This document shows, in pieces, positions 15,570 to 25,109 of a stretch of DNA of 64,000 bases. The translations under genes were made by a program, and so were the position numbers. How positions within the stretch are numbered: the first letter of the stretch is position 1; each line of letters starts with the position of its first letter. The stretch comes from Halogeometricum sp. S3BR5-2 (lineage in GTDB: Archaea; Halobacteriota; Halobacteria; Halobacteriales; Haloferacaceae), in contig NZ_JAMQOQ010000001.1 in NCBI RefSeq assembly GCF_031624635.1, positions 124,001-188,000 on the forward strand, in the 5' to 3' direction. The notes beneath the pieces were generated by a model. That model made no database searches and was not told the DNA's origin. It saw nothing but the letters and a program-made list of their open reading frames with translations.

Positions 15570-17216
15570 ATGCCCTCGGGCGGGGGGTTCGGCCGCGTCC
15601 GCCGACTGTTCGACGACGGCGACGACGAACCCGGAACGGCCGTCGTCGTCCTCGCCGCCGCCGTCGCCGCCGCGGTGCTGTCGCCGCTGGTGTGGCTGCT
15701 CGTCGGCGCCTCGTCGCTCGACGTCGACGCCGCCGTCTCGCTTCTCACCTCCGGGACGGCGACGACGGTGCTCGTCAACAGCCTCGCCCTCACCGCCGTC
15801 GTCACCGCCGCCTCCGTCGCCGTCGGCGTCCCGCTCGCGGTGCTGACGGTGCAGACGGACCTCCCGTTCCGGCGGCTGTGGACGGTCCTCGCCGCCCTCC
15901 CGCTCGTCGTCCCGAGCTACATCGGCGCGTTCGCGTACGTCTCGGCGTTCGGCCCCAGCGGCGCGCTCGCGGACCTGCTCGCGCCGCTCGGTATCACGAT
16001 TCCCACCGTCTACGGCCTCGGCGGGACGGCGCTCGTGCTGACGCTCTTTACGTACCCCTACGTCTTCCTCACCACGCGCGCCTCGCTGCTGTCGTTCGAC
16101 GCGACGCAGTTGGAGGCCGCGCGGACGCTGAACCACACCTACCCCGAGGCGTTCCGCCGCGTCATCCTGCCGCAGATAGCGCCCGGGGTGACGGCGGGGG
16201 CGCTGCTGGTCGCGCTGTACACCATCTCGGACTTCGGGACGCCCGCCATCATGCGATACGACGTGTTCACGCGCGTCATCTACGTCGAACTGAACAGCTT
16301 CGGCGTCGGGCGGGCGAACGCGACGCTGCTGTCGATGCAACTGCTCGCCGTCACCGCCGTCATCCTCGCGCTCGAATCGCGCGTCGGCGGCGACGCCGCC
16401 GCCGGCTACGGGACGCCCTCCTCCGTCGAGACGGTGGTCTCGCTCGGCCGCCTGCGTTGGGTCGCCGCCGCGGCCGCCGCGGCCGTGAGCCTGTTCACGC
16501 TCGCGCTTCCGGTCGGCATCCTCGCGATGTGGCTCGTCCGCTCCGGTCCGGGGTACAGCGGCGGCGGCCTCGCGTTCGACGCCGCGTTCGCCGCCAACTC
16601 GGTGTACGCCGCCGCGCTGACCGCCGGGGTGACGGTGCTGTTCGCCCTGCCCGTCGCCTACTACGCGGGGCGGTCGGACTCCCCGTTCGCCGCGCTGGTC
16701 GAACGGGCGACGTACCTCGGCTACGCCATGCCGGGCGTCGTGTTGGGCCTCGCGCTCGTGTTCTTCTCCAGCCAGTGGCTCCGCGACGCCGTCGCGCCGG
16801 CGGCCGCGCAACTCGTCTATCAGTCGCTTCCCCTGCTCGTATTCGCCTACGTCGTCCGCTTCCTCCCGCAGGCCGTGGGGTCGACGCGCTCGTCGGTGCT
16901 CGGCGTGGACCGCGACCTCATCGGCGCGGCTCGGTTACTCGGGGCGTCGCCGCGCCGCGCGTTCCGCCGGGTGACGCTCCCGCTCATCTCGCCGGGGTTA
17001 CTCGCGGGCGCGGCGCTCGTGTTCCTCACGACGATGAAGGAACTCGACACGACGCTCATCCTGCATCCGACAGGGTTTACAACCATTGTGACCTACATCT
17101 GGCGAGTTCAAGAGGCCGGCTACTACGGCCGGGCGGCGCTGCCGGCGCTGGTCTTGGTCGCCGTCTCCGGTCTCTCGATGATCCCGCTGCTCAGCGGAGG
17201 ACGCGACGATGCGTGA
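15570..17216 (+). CDS. Fused two-domain ABC permease, ferric iron type (FbpB-like)
   Basis: A 548-residue membrane protein with about 12 segments in two homologous halves. Each half has an EAA-type loop that contacts the ATPase: EAARTLNHTYPEAFRR (near residue 187) and GAARLLGASPRRAFRR (near 450). Such tandem permeases are typical of FbpB/SfuB iron and ThiP thiamine importers. The binding protein and operator favour iron. The gene starts 17 nt after the binding protein and overlaps the ATPase gene by 8 nt. Confidence 0.88.
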   Translation: MPSGGGFGRVRRLFDDGDDEPGTAVVVLAAAVAAAVLSPLVWLLVGASSLDVDAAVSLLTSGTATTVLVNSLALTAVVTAASVAVGVPLAVLTVQTDLPFRRLWTVLAALPLVVPSYIGAFAYVSAFGPSGALADLLAPLGITIPTVYGLGGTALVLTLFTYPYVFLTTRASLLSFDATQLEAARTLNHTYPEAFRRVILPQIAPGVTAGALLVALYTISDFGTPAIMRYDVFTRVIYVELNSFGVGRANATLLSMQLLAVTAVILALESRVGGDAAAGYGTPSSVETVVSLGRLRWVAAAAAAAVSLFTLALPVGILAMWLVRSGPGYSGGGLAFDAAFAANSVYAAALTAGVTVLFALPVAYYAGRSDSPFAALVERATYLGYAMPGVVLGLALVFFSSQWLRDAVAPAAAQLVYQSLPLLVFAYVVRFLPQAVGSTRSSVLGVDRDLIGAARLLGASPRRAFRRVTLPLISPGLLAGAALVFLTTMKELDTTLILHPTGFTTIVTYIWRVQEAGYYGRAALPALVLVAVSGLSMIPLLSGGRDDA

Positions 17217-18471
17217 GGATACAACCACCACCACGGACCGCGAGGAGACGCGGCGGAACCGAGCCGAGGGCGCCGACGCGAGGAGCGAGCGTTCCCGAAA
17301 CGCGCCCGCGGCGGACCCGAACCCGGCCCCTGACGGCGGCGCGGCCGTCGGCGCTCGGGAGGACCCGGCCGTCGCTTCCGAGACGGTCGCGGCCGACGAC
17401 GACCCCGAGACGGACGCCGTCCTCGAACTGACCGACGTCGTGAAGCGCTACGGCTCCGAGACGGCCGTCTCGGGGCTCGACCTGACCGTCGGGGAGGGCG
17501 AACTCGTCACGCTGCTCGGTCCCTCCGGATGCGGGAAGACGACGACGCTGCGCATGATCGCCGGTCTGGAGACGGCCTCGGAGGGAACCATCGCCGTCGG
17601 CGGCGACGTGGTCGACGGCGAGGGCGCTCCGACGCCCCCCGAGGACCGCGACGTCGGACTCGTGTTTCAGGAGTTCGCGCTGTTCCCCCACCTCAGCGTC
17701 GCGGAGAACGTCGCCTTCGGACTCGACGACCCCGATTCCGCGGAGGCTGAGCGCCGCGTCGCCGACCTGCTCGAATTAGTAGGATTAGGCGAGTACGGCG
17801 ACCGCTCGCCCGCGGACCTCTCGGGCGGGCAGCGTCAGCGGGTCGCTCTCGCGCGCTCTCTGGCGCCCGAACCCGACGTGCTCCTCCTCGACGAACCGTT
17901 CTCGAACCTCGACGTGAGCCTCCGCGTGCGGATGCGCGAGGAGGTCAAGCGCATCCTCGACGAGGCGGGCGTCACCGCCGTCTCCGTCACGCACGACCAG
18001 GAGGAGGCGCTGTCCATCTCCGACCGCGTCGCCGTCGTCAACGACGGCCGGGTCGAACAGGTGGGGTCGCCCGGCGAGGTGTTCGAGCACCCCACCTCGC
18101 GGTTCGTCGCCTCCTTCCTCGGGCAGGCGAGTTTCCTCCCGGCGTCGGTGACGGGCGAGGCCGTCGAGACGGCCGTCGGGTCGTACGACCGCGACCTGCT
18201 GGCGGGCCTCGGCGACGGCTACGCCGGCAGCAGCGTCGACGTGTTGGTCCGCCCGGACGACCTGCGGGCGACGCCCGCGCCCGAGGCCGACGCCGACGGC
18301 GTCGTCGTCCGCCGGCAGTACACCGGCCCCTCGTTCGTCTACCACGTCCGCCTCCACGACGGCACCGTCGTCCGCTGTCTCCACAACCACACCGAGGAGT
18401 TCGAGGTCGGCGAACCGGTCGCGGTGACGCTCGTGGCCGACCACGCCCTCGCGTGGTACCCTCCCGAGTGA
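17209..18471 (+). CDS. ABC transporter ATP-binding protein, FbpC/PotA-like
   Basis: A 420-residue ATPase. Walker A GPSGCGKT is at 104-111, followed by Q-loop FQEFALFPH, signature LSGGQRQR, Walker B DVLLLDEP and the switch His in VTHDQEE. A TOBE-like regulatory domain follows from about residue 310. Compared with FbpC it has about 70 extra, disordered Thr/Arg/Ala/Asp residues at the N-terminus. An internal GTG is conceivable, but the 8-nt overlap with the permease supports the given start. Confidence 0.88.
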   Translation: MREDTTTTTDREETRRNRAEGADARSERSRNAPAADPNPAPDGGAAVGAREDPAVASETVAADDDPETDAVLELTDVVKRYGSETAVSGLDLTVGEGELVTLLGPSGCGKTTTLRMIAGLETASEGTIAVGGDVVDGEGAPTPPEDRDVGLVFQEFALFPHLSVAENVAFGLDDPDSAEAERRVADLLELVGLGEYGDRSPADLSGGQRQRVALARSLAPEPDVLLLDEPFSNLDVSLRVRMREEVKRILDEAGVTAVSVTHDQEEALSISDRVAVVNDGRVEQVGSPGEVFEHPTSRFVASFLGQASFLPASVTGEAVETAVGSYDRDLLAGLGDGYAGSSVDVLVRPDDLRATPAPEADADGVVVRRQYTGPSFVYHVRLHDGTVVRCLHNHTEEFEVGEPVAVTLVADHALAWYPPE

Positions 18472-18472
18472 G

Positions 18473-20746
18473 ATGTCCGGCGAATCGACCGACGCCGACG
18501 ACCCGACGACGGACCACGCCGCCTCCTCCCGTCTCCGCTCCGCCTTCGCCCGACTCGGCCGTTTCGCCCGACTCGACCGGGGGCGAGTCGCCGCGCTCTG
18601 TCTCGCCCTCCTCGCCGCCGCCGTCGCCCTCCTCGTCGCGACCGAACTGTTCCCGTACCGCTCGCTGAACCACGACGAAGGGGTGTACCTCCAGCAGGCC
18701 GACCTGCTCCTGCACGGCCGACTGTTCCTCCGCCCGCCCGTCGAGGAGGCGTTCCGCCCGTGGTTCTTCGTCGAGAGCGACCGAGGGCTGTACTCGAAGT
18801 ACGCCCCGGTGCCCGCGGCCGTCTTCGCCCTCGGGAAGGCGCTCGGCGGCTACCCGCTGGCGTTGGCGGGCGTCGCCGCCGGCCTCGTCGCTGGCGTCGT
18901 CGCCCTCGGCCGCGAACTGTTCGACGCCCGCGTCGGCGCCCTCGCGGGGGTCCTCCTCCTGCTCACGCCGCTGTTCGTCGTCCACTCCGGGGTCTACCTG
19001 CCGTACGCGCTGACGACGACGCTGAACGTCGCGTTCGCCGTCGGCTACCTCAGAGCCGAGCGACGGGGGAGCCTCCGCGACGCGGCGGCCGCCGGCCTCG
19101 CCGTCGGCGCCGCCTTCTTCTCCCGGCCGTACACCGCCGTGCTGTTCGCGCTTCCCTTCGTCGCCCACGCCGGCGTCACGCTCCTCGGGTCGCTTCGGGG
19201 GGGTCGTCTCGGCCGCTCGCTGGTCGCCCGCCGCCTCGTCACCGCGGCCGGCGGCACGGCGGGCGTGCTCGCCGCCCTCGGCTACAACGCCGTCGTCACG
19301 GGCGACCCGTTCGTGTTCCCGTATCTGGCGTTCGCCCCGTCCGACGGCCTCGGCTTCGGCAGCCGAGCCATCCTCGGACACGAGGTTGCATACACCCCCG
19401 AACTCGGCCTCCGCGCCAACGCGCTCGTCCTCGCGGACCTGTTCTCCGAGTGGGTCGTCGCCGGACGGGTCGGCACCGCTCTCGCCGCCGTCGGCGTCGC
19501 CCTCGCCCTCCTCCGCCGGTCGGTGGTCCACGGCGGCCGCGTCCGCCCCGGCCTCCTCGCGGCGACGTACCTCACCGTCGCCGCCGGCAACGTCGCCTTC
19601 TGGGGGAACTACAACGTCCTCGGCGCCCTCGAAGACGGTTCGGACGGCCTCGTCCACTACCTCGGTCCGTACTACCACTACGACCTCGTCGTCCCGACGG
19701 CGGTGTTCGCCGCCCTCGCCCTCGTCGCCGGCGCCGACCGGGTCCGGCGCTTCGTCGCCGTGCGCGCCGCGAGACGGGACGGGGGCGTTCTCGACGCGAC
19801 CCGGGCGCGTTCGCTCGTGGCTCTCGTCCTCCTCGTCTGCGCCGCCGTCGGCGGCGCCGTCGCCGTCTCGGCCGTCGACGAGGTGGCGGCCCGCGACGCC
19901 GCCGTGACCGCGGAGTACCGCGCCGCCTACGCCCCCCTCGCGGACGAGGGGTCGCCGACGACCGTTCCGTCCCCGCTCCCGCCGTCGTCCGCCGACGCGT
20001 CGGGGGAAGGGGGAGACGCCGTAGTGTTCCTCCCGACGACGTACGGGCCGTGGCTGAACCATCCGTTCCAGACGCTCAGAAACGACGCCGACTACGACGA
20101 CGGGAGGGTGTACGCGTTGGGCGACACCCGCGAACTCGCCGTCGCCGCGGCGTTTCCGGACCGCGACCTCCGCCGGTACGTGTACGCCGGGTCGTGGGTC
20201 CCCACGGACGACTCGACGGTCCGCGCGGCCGTCGTCCCCGTCTCCCGCGTCTCGGGGGAGCGAGCCGTCCTCGACGCGACGTTCGCCCTGCCGGAGAGCG
20301 CCGAGAGCGCGACGGTCAGGGTGCACGCCGACGACGGGTCGACGTACCTCGTCGCGACCGACGCCGAGGGGCCGATTTCGCTTTCGGCGGCGGCCGCTCC
20401 GGGTCGGCTGACCGTCTCCGGGACGGGGCTCGAACCCGCGTCCGGGGGCGGGAGGGACGAAAACGCGAGCGTCTCGCTTCCGCTGACCGACGACGACGAG
20501 GTGTTCGTCGAGGTGTTCGTCGAGACGGGTCCGGCCAGCGGGTTCAGCTACGAGGTGGTGTTCCCCGTCGAGCGGACCTCGCCGTCGTCGGTCCGCGCGC
20601 TCTCCCCCACTATCGAGCGGTGTCCGGTGCCGACGCGGTGCGTCCCGCGCGCCGTCGACGACCCCCCCGCGGGCGTCGGGGTGAACGCGACGCTCTCGGA
20701 AGTCTCGGACGGGCGGGACGCGCCGAACGAATCAGCGGACGGGTAG
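18473..20746 (+). CDS. Multi-pass membrane glycosyltransferase-like protein (GT39/ArnT type)
   Basis: A 757-residue protein with about ten membrane segments in residues 38 to 500 and a soluble, beta-rich C-terminal region. The first extracytoplasmic loop carries NHDEGVYL at 66-73, matching the acidic catalytic motif of polyprenyl-phosphate-dependent GT-C enzymes. It would move a sugar from a lipid carrier onto an outside acceptor. It begins 2 nt after the ATPase stop, so it belongs to the iron-transporter operon. The acceptor is unknown. Confidence 0.7.
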   Translation: MSGESTDADDPTTDHAASSRLRSAFARLGRFARLDRGRVAALCLALLAAAVALLVATELFPYRSLNHDEGVYLQQADLLLHGRLFLRPPVEEAFRPWFFVESDRGLYSKYAPVPAAVFALGKALGGYPLALAGVAAGLVAGVVALGRELFDARVGALAGVLLLLTPLFVVHSGVYLPYALTTTLNVAFAVGYLRAERRGSLRDAAAAGLAVGAAFFSRPYTAVLFALPFVAHAGVTLLGSLRGGRLGRSLVARRLVTAAGGTAGVLAALGYNAVVTGDPFVFPYLAFAPSDGLGFGSRAILGHEVAYTPELGLRANALVLADLFSEWVVAGRVGTALAAVGVALALLRRSVVHGGRVRPGLLAATYLTVAAGNVAFWGNYNVLGALEDGSDGLVHYLGPYYHYDLVVPTAVFAALALVAGADRVRRFVAVRAARRDGGVLDATRARSLVALVLLVCAAVGGAVAVSAVDEVAARDAAVTAEYRAAYAPLADEGSPTTVPSPLPPSSADASGEGGDAVVFLPTTYGPWLNHPFQTLRNDADYDDGRVYALGDTRELAVAAAFPDRDLRRYVYAGSWVPTDDSTVRAAVVPVSRVSGERAVLDATFALPESAESATVRVHADDGSTYLVATDAEGPISLSAAAAPGRLTVSGTGLEPASGGGRDENASVSLPLTDDDEVFVEVFVETGPASGFSYEVVFPVERTSPSSVRALSPTIERCPVPTRCVPRAVDDPPAGVGVNATLSEVSDGRDAPNESADG

Positions 20747-20765
20747 CGCCCGGCGCTCACCGACC

Positions 20766-21464
20766 CTATCGCCGTCGCCGGCGTCGCTCCTCGACGCAGA
20801 CGCGGAGGATAGAAGCGGCTATCTCGCCGCCGCCGACGAACGGGTCGAGTTTCGTCTCCCCGAGTCGCTCGGCGTACTCGATGGGTTCCTGTCGAATCCG
20901 GTAGCCCCGCATCGCCGGCCGGACGAGCAGTTCGGCGGACAGCCCCGTGTTCTCCGTCCAGCGAATCGACTCGACGACGTCCTCGTGGTAGGCGCGCATC
21001 CCGGTCGTCACGTCGTACAGTCGCTCCCCCGAGAGGAGACTCGCCGCCGCCGCGAAGGCGCGGTTGCCGAGGCGGTTCAGCGCCGGCATCGCCTCGGCGC
21101 CGTGATACAGTCGGTCGCCGCTCACCACGTCGTACCCCCGGTTCACCAGTTCGAGGAAGTCGGGAACCCGGTCCATCGGGTACGTCCCGTCGCAGTCGGT
21201 GGTGATTCGGACCGGGTTCGACGCCTCGGCCAGCGCCCGTTCGACGGCCGCACCGTACCCCTTCGGGGGCTGTTTCACCACCGTCGCGCCGCGGTCGCGG
21301 GCGACGGCGGCGGTGCCGTCGTCGGAACTGTCGACGACGACCACTTCGGCCTCTCCGTCGGTCGCGGCGTCGACGTCCGCGAGCACCGACCCGATGGCCT
21401 CGACCTCGTTGTACGCTCCCATGACGACGCTCACGTCGTCGAGGCCGTACGCTCGTTCGCTCAT
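20766..21464 (-). CDS. Glycosyltransferase family 2, dolichyl-phosphate sugar synthase type
   Basis: A 232-residue GT-A enzyme. Residues 9-20 (DDVSVVMGAYNE) begin the nucleotide-binding fold, VVVDSSDDG follows at 42-50, and the metal motif is DCD at 90-92 in TTDCDGTYPMD. The domain resembles Dpm1/GtrB-type synthases that charge dolichyl phosphate, but lacks C-terminal membrane helices. Such a product could feed the GT39-like enzyme encoded convergently 19 nt away. That functional link is inferred. Confidence 0.82.
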   Translation of the reverse strand: MSERAYGLDDVSVVMGAYNEVEAIGSVLADVDAATDGEAEVVVVDSSDDGTAAVARDRGATVVKQPPKGYGAAVERALAEASNPVRITTDCDGTYPMDRVPDFLELVNRGYDVVSGDRLYHGAEAMPALNRLGNRAFAAAASLLSGERLYDVTTGMRAYHEDVVESIRWTENTGLSAELLVRPAMRGYRIRQEPIEYAERLGETKLDPFVGGGEIAASILRVCVEERRRRRR

Positions 21465-21486
21465 ACCCGCGACTCGGCGGCGAGCG

Positions 21487-21502
21487 TTTTAGGTGTGCCG
21501 AA
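21487..21502 (-). promoter_or_regulatory. TATA box with DtxR-like near-palindrome before the GT2 gene
   Basis: On the plus strand the site reads TTAGG-TGTG-CCGAA (21489-21502), one mismatch from TTAGG-N4-CCTAA. Read on the minus strand its CCTAAAA lies about 25 nt before the ATG at 21464 and is the likely TATA box. Regulation by iron is possible, but chance similarity of a TATA box is not excluded. Confidence 0.3.
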
Positions 21503-21530
21503 AAAGTTCGTTCGCGGAGGCGACGAGGGG

Positions 21531-22577
21531 TTATCGCTGCGAGTCGCGGAGGATGAGCGGACCGATGGCGAGCGTCCGCTTTGCGACCGTGGCGATGCGG
21601 AGGATGTAGGAGGTGAAGAGCAGGAACGGAATCAGCGTCAGGGTGAACGCCCCGCTCACGACCCACGTGATGACCGGCACGTCGAGGAACTGCGTCGACC
21701 CGAACGTCTCGGCGCCGACGAACGTGAGCATCACGCCGGCGACGAGGAGGGCCGGCACCGCGACGTAGAGGATGTACTGCGAGAGGTTGACCAGCGCCCA
21801 CTGGAAGTACAGCGTCTTGATGTGCTCGCGGGCGGGCCCGAACATCGAGAGGGAGGTTCGGAGGTCCTCGAACGCCCGCTTCTGGTCGTCTGTGAGCGAG
21901 TCGTCGAACTCGCCCGTGATGCGCTCGACCTGGTATATCTTCCACGAGTAGTTGAAGTTGAGCGCGGCGAACAGCACGTCGAACGTCCCGAAGGAGGCGC
22001 CGTCGAACTCGTCTTCGACCTCCTGGGCGTTGCCGTGGATGCTGTCGACGAACTCCGTCACCTGTTCGCGCAGTTCCTCGTCGTCGCTGTCGGCGACGAG
22101 TCGGTCGAGCACCTCGCTCCGTCGCTCCGTCTCGCGGACGAGCGCTTGGAGGAACGCCGAGGGGTCGGCCGGAACCGACTGTCCGAGCAGGTCCTTCGCG
22201 TACGTGCGGAAGTCCATCGCGTCGCTCATCCGCTCGCGCTGGTCGCCCAGCGGGCCGTTCTCCTGCGACAGCACGAGTTGGTTGATGGTGATGACGAGCG
22301 TCGTCCCCGTGACGAGCACGCTGATCATCGTCGAGAAGATGGTCTCTATCGTGTCCGAGGACGTTATCTCGGCGTCCAGCGACGGCGCGAGGAAGACGCT
22401 GAAGGCGATGAACCCGGCGAAGATGAACAGGGCGAACGCGCCGGTCACGACCAGCCGGTTCGTCTGGAGGAGAAGTCTGACCTTCAACCGACTCTCGTCC
22501 GCCCGCCCCCGCATCGTGTTCGCGGTGCCGATGTCGCTCCCTTCGTCGTCGCCACCGCCGCCGTCGCCCTCACTCAT
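21531..22577 (-). CDS. Conserved four-helix membrane protein of unknown function
   Basis: A 348-residue protein. After an acidic Gly/Asp N-terminus there are two membrane segments (about 40-66 and 80-105), the motif INQLVLSQENGPLGDQRERM (102-121), a soluble helical domain (about 115-265), and two further segments near the C-terminus. I do not recognise a characterised family. The motif after helix 2 is the most family-like element. It overlaps the upstream DUF4177-like gene by 8 nt, so the two are probably translated together. Confidence 0.75.
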   Translation of the reverse strand: MSEGDGGGGDDEGSDIGTANTMRGRADESRLKVRLLLQTNRLVVTGAFALFIFAGFIAFSVFLAPSLDAEITSSDTIETIFSTMISVLVTGTTLVITINQLVLSQENGPLGDQRERMSDAMDFRTYAKDLLGQSVPADPSAFLQALVRETERRSEVLDRLVADSDDEELREQVTEFVDSIHGNAQEVEDEFDGASFGTFDVLFAALNFNYSWKIYQVERITGEFDDSLTDDQKRAFEDLRTSLSMFGPAREHIKTLYFQWALVNLSQYILYVAVPALLVAGVMLTFVGAETFGSTQFLDVPVITWVVSGAFTLTLIPFLLFTSYILRIATVAKRTLAIGPLILRDSQR

Positions 22578-22785
22578 CGCCGTCCTCCGACTCGCTGTCG
22601 GCGGGGCGCTTCAGGACGATGTACTTCGTTCCACCCCCGACGTAGTCCAGCGTGTCCGCGAGTTCCCACCCGTCGGCCCCGAGTTCGTTCAGCTTCTCCG
22701 TCGGGTCGCTCGTCTCCTTCTTCGTCTCCTCGCGCGGCGGGCGGAGCGTCCGATACTCCCACGTCTGCGTCTCGTTCGATGACAC
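22570..22785 (-). CDS. DUF4177-like small protein
   Basis: A 71-residue protein. The core WEYRTLRPPR...EKLNELGADGWELADT...KYIVLKRP has the WEY, LNELGxxGWEL and xxLKR elements of DUF4177. Function is unknown. It is the first gene of a two-gene operon with the four-helix membrane protein. The acidic tail is typical of halophiles. Confidence 0.72.
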   Translation of the reverse strand: MSSNETQTWEYRTLRPPREETKKETSDPTEKLNELGADGWELADTLDYVGGGTKYIVLKRPADSESEDGDE

Positions 22786-22903
22786 AGGGGGGGTTCGTCG
22801 CCGCGCGATAAGCCCATTGGGGCCGCCGAGAGCCGCCCCGCCTAAAAGGCTGGTTTATGGAGGCAGAAGCCATAGCCCCGGTCTGCTCGACGCGTCTAGT
22901 TGA

Positions 22904-24214
22904 ATGCGAGAACTCCATCTCTCTGTCTCTGCGGACAAGCGCGAGGACGTCGTCCCCGTCCTCGACGACAACGACATCGACTACGTGACGATACCGCGCG
23001 ACGGCGACGAGACGTTCTTCATGGTCCCCCTCCCGACGGCGGCCGTCTCGACGGTGCTCGAGGGCCTCGAAGACGCGAACGTCGACGAGGAGTCCTACAC
23101 GGTGGTGACGAAGGCCGAGACGGTGGAGATGTCCCAGTACGAGGGGCTCCGCGAGCGCTACTCCGCGACGGTCAGAAAGCTCTCGAAGGAGGAACTGCAC
23201 GCGAAGGTCCGCGAGATGCAGTGGCCCTACCAGATTTACTACGTGGGGACGGTGCTGAGCGTCCTCGCGGCCGCCGCGGGACTGCTCCTCGACCAACCCG
23301 CGCTCATCATCGGCGCGATGATTATCGCCCCGCAGGCGAGTTCCGCGCTCGCCGCCCCGGCCGGCGCTCTCCTGAACGACTGGGAGATGTTCGTCGCCAG
23401 CGTCCGAGAGCAGTTTCTCAGTCTCGGTCTCGCCATCGCGGGCGCGACGGCGTTCGGCTTGTTTCTCCAGTGGGGGGGATTCGTCCCCGCGACGCTCGAA
23501 CCGTCGCAGATAGAACTCGTCGGCGTCAGACTGGCGCCGACGTTCCTCTCGACGACGGGCGCGGTCATCGCGGGCATCGTCGGGGCGTTCGGCTACACGA
23601 CCGAGCAGTCGACGGCCATCATCGGCGTGATGATAGCGGCCGCCCTGATTCCCTCCGCCGCGGCCGCCGGCCTCGGCATCGCGTGGGCGTCCCCGCTCCT
23701 CGCGACGGGGGCGTTCCTCCTGCTGTTGGTCAACATCCTCGCCATCAACCTCGGCGTGTTCGTCACCCTCCGGGCGATGGGCTACGTCCCGGACTGGCGC
23801 GAGGAGAGCGAGTCGTTCCGGAAGTCCATCTCCCCCGACAATCGGATGGCCGTCTACGGGACGCTCCTCGTCCTCCTCGTCTCCCTCGTCGCCACCGGCT
23901 ACCTCACCGGCGCGAGCGTCGCCTTCGCCCGCTCGGTCAATCAAGAGGTGGAGGCGACGTTCGAGCAACCGGAGTACGCCAACCTCTCGCTGTCCGGCGT
24001 ACAGGTCGGCTACGTCGGCACCTCGCTGGAGCGCGAACCCACGAGCATCACCGTCATGGTCGGTCGGACCTCGAATCGCGCCTATCCGGACCTCGCCGGG
24101 CGGTTGGAGCAGCAGATAGAACGCGCGACCGGGCGGAACGTCGCCGTCACCGTCGAATTCATCGAATCGCGGTCGTCGAACCGGACGCGGCCGCCGAACC
24201 CGGCGACGGCCTGA
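22904..24214 (+). CDS. DUF389/TIGR00341 family membrane protein, paralogue 1
   Basis: A 436-residue protein. The N-terminal cytosolic region (1 to about 105, MRELHLSVSADKREDVVPVL) is an ACT-like alpha/beta unit. About six membrane segments follow, with the family signature IIGAMIIAPQASSALAAPAG in the second, and then a C-terminal soluble domain of about 90 residues (LSGVQVGYVG...). Molecular function is unknown. Two more members lie at 59.6-62.6 kb. A TATA-like TTTATGG at 22854-22860 precedes the leaderless ATG by about 45 nt. Confidence 0.85.
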   Translation: MRELHLSVSADKREDVVPVLDDNDIDYVTIPRDGDETFFMVPLPTAAVSTVLEGLEDANVDEESYTVVTKAETVEMSQYEGLRERYSATVRKLSKEELHAKVREMQWPYQIYYVGTVLSVLAAAAGLLLDQPALIIGAMIIAPQASSALAAPAGALLNDWEMFVASVREQFLSLGLAIAGATAFGLFLQWGGFVPATLEPSQIELVGVRLAPTFLSTTGAVIAGIVGAFGYTTEQSTAIIGVMIAAALIPSAAAAGLGIAWASPLLATGAFLLLLVNILAINLGVFVTLRAMGYVPDWREESESFRKSISPDNRMAVYGTLLVLLVSLVATGYLTGASVAFARSVNQEVEATFEQPEYANLSLSGVQVGYVGTSLEREPTSITVMVGRTSNRAYPDLAGRLEQQIERATGRNVAVTVEFIESRSSNRTRPPNPATA

Positions 24215-24273
24215 GGCGGGGCGGTTCGGATTCGACACGACACGGCCGACCCGACTCCCCCGACCGCGCTAAC

Positions 24274-24978
24274 CTAACCGTCGACCGGTTCGACGATGTC
24301 GGCGTCGTCGTTCGCGGGGCTGTTCACCCGCGTCGAGACGGGGTACGCCCGCATCTCCGCGTCGGGGAACGTATCGAGCAGCGACGCCGCCTCCTCGCCG
24401 TCCCCGCGGAGCCACGTCTCCTCCTCCTCGGGCGCGAGGATGACGGACATCCGGTCGTGCAACTCCGAGACCAGGCCGTTCGGCTCGGCGGTGACGACGG
24501 TGAACGTCTCCAGCACCTCCGCCTCGGCGCCTTCGGCGCCGCCGCCGTCGGCGAAATCCCCGAGACCCGTCTGGGTCTGCTTCGGTTTCCAGCGCTCCCA
24601 CAGACCCGCCATGGCGAACGGCCGGTCGTCCTCGAAGGCGACGCGGTAGGGCTGTTTCCCGCTCTCCGTGTTCACCCACTCGTAGAAGCCGTCGGCGGGG
24701 ACGAGACAGCGCCGGCGCTCGAACGCCTCCCGGAAACTCGGCTTCTCGCGAACTGTCTCCGCGCGCGCGTTGATGAGTCCGTTCGACCGGTCGTCGGCCC
24801 ACGGGGGGACCAACCCCCACTTCAGCGACCGGAACGCGTCGGGGTCCTCGTTCGTCACGACGGGGAGTCGCTGCCCCGGCGCGCAGTTGTACCGCGGGTC
24901 CGGGGGCGTCTCGAACGCGGCGCCGAACCGCTCTTCTAGCTCTTCCGCCGGGGTGAACAGGCTGTACCGGCCACACAT
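24274..24978 (-). CDS. SOS-response-associated peptidase (SRAP/YedK/HMCES)
   Basis: A 234-residue protein that protects abasic sites in single-stranded DNA by forming a thiazolidine crosslink through its N-terminal Cys. The start was set so that Met is followed by the essential Cys2 (MCGRYSLF); removal of Met exposes it. Other family elements are YNCAPGQ, GLVPPW, NARAETV, the DGFYEW glutamate and SELHDRM with the catalytic His. Frames upstream of this ATG are basic and unlikely to be translated. It is convergent with the DUF389 gene. Confidence 0.92.
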   Translation of the reverse strand: MCGRYSLFTPAEELEERFGAAFETPPDPRYNCAPGQRLPVVTNEDPDAFRSLKWGLVPPWADDRSNGLINARAETVREKPSFREAFERRRCLVPADGFYEWVNTESGKQPYRVAFEDDRPFAMAGLWERWKPKQTQTGLGDFADGGGAEGAEAEVLETFTVVTAEPNGLVSELHDRMSVILAPEEEETWLRGDGEEAASLLDTFPDAEMRAYPVSTRVNSPANDDADIVEPVDG

Positions 24979-25109
24979 ACCCGTCGCTACGCGCGCGGCG
25001 GTGAAAACGGTGCGGTCGGGCGGTCGGCCGGCGGGACGGTCGCGGCGGCGGGCGGTTTCGACCGCGTCCACTCGAAGGCTTTAGGCGTCGCGGCGCCCCG
25101 ACTGCAGGT

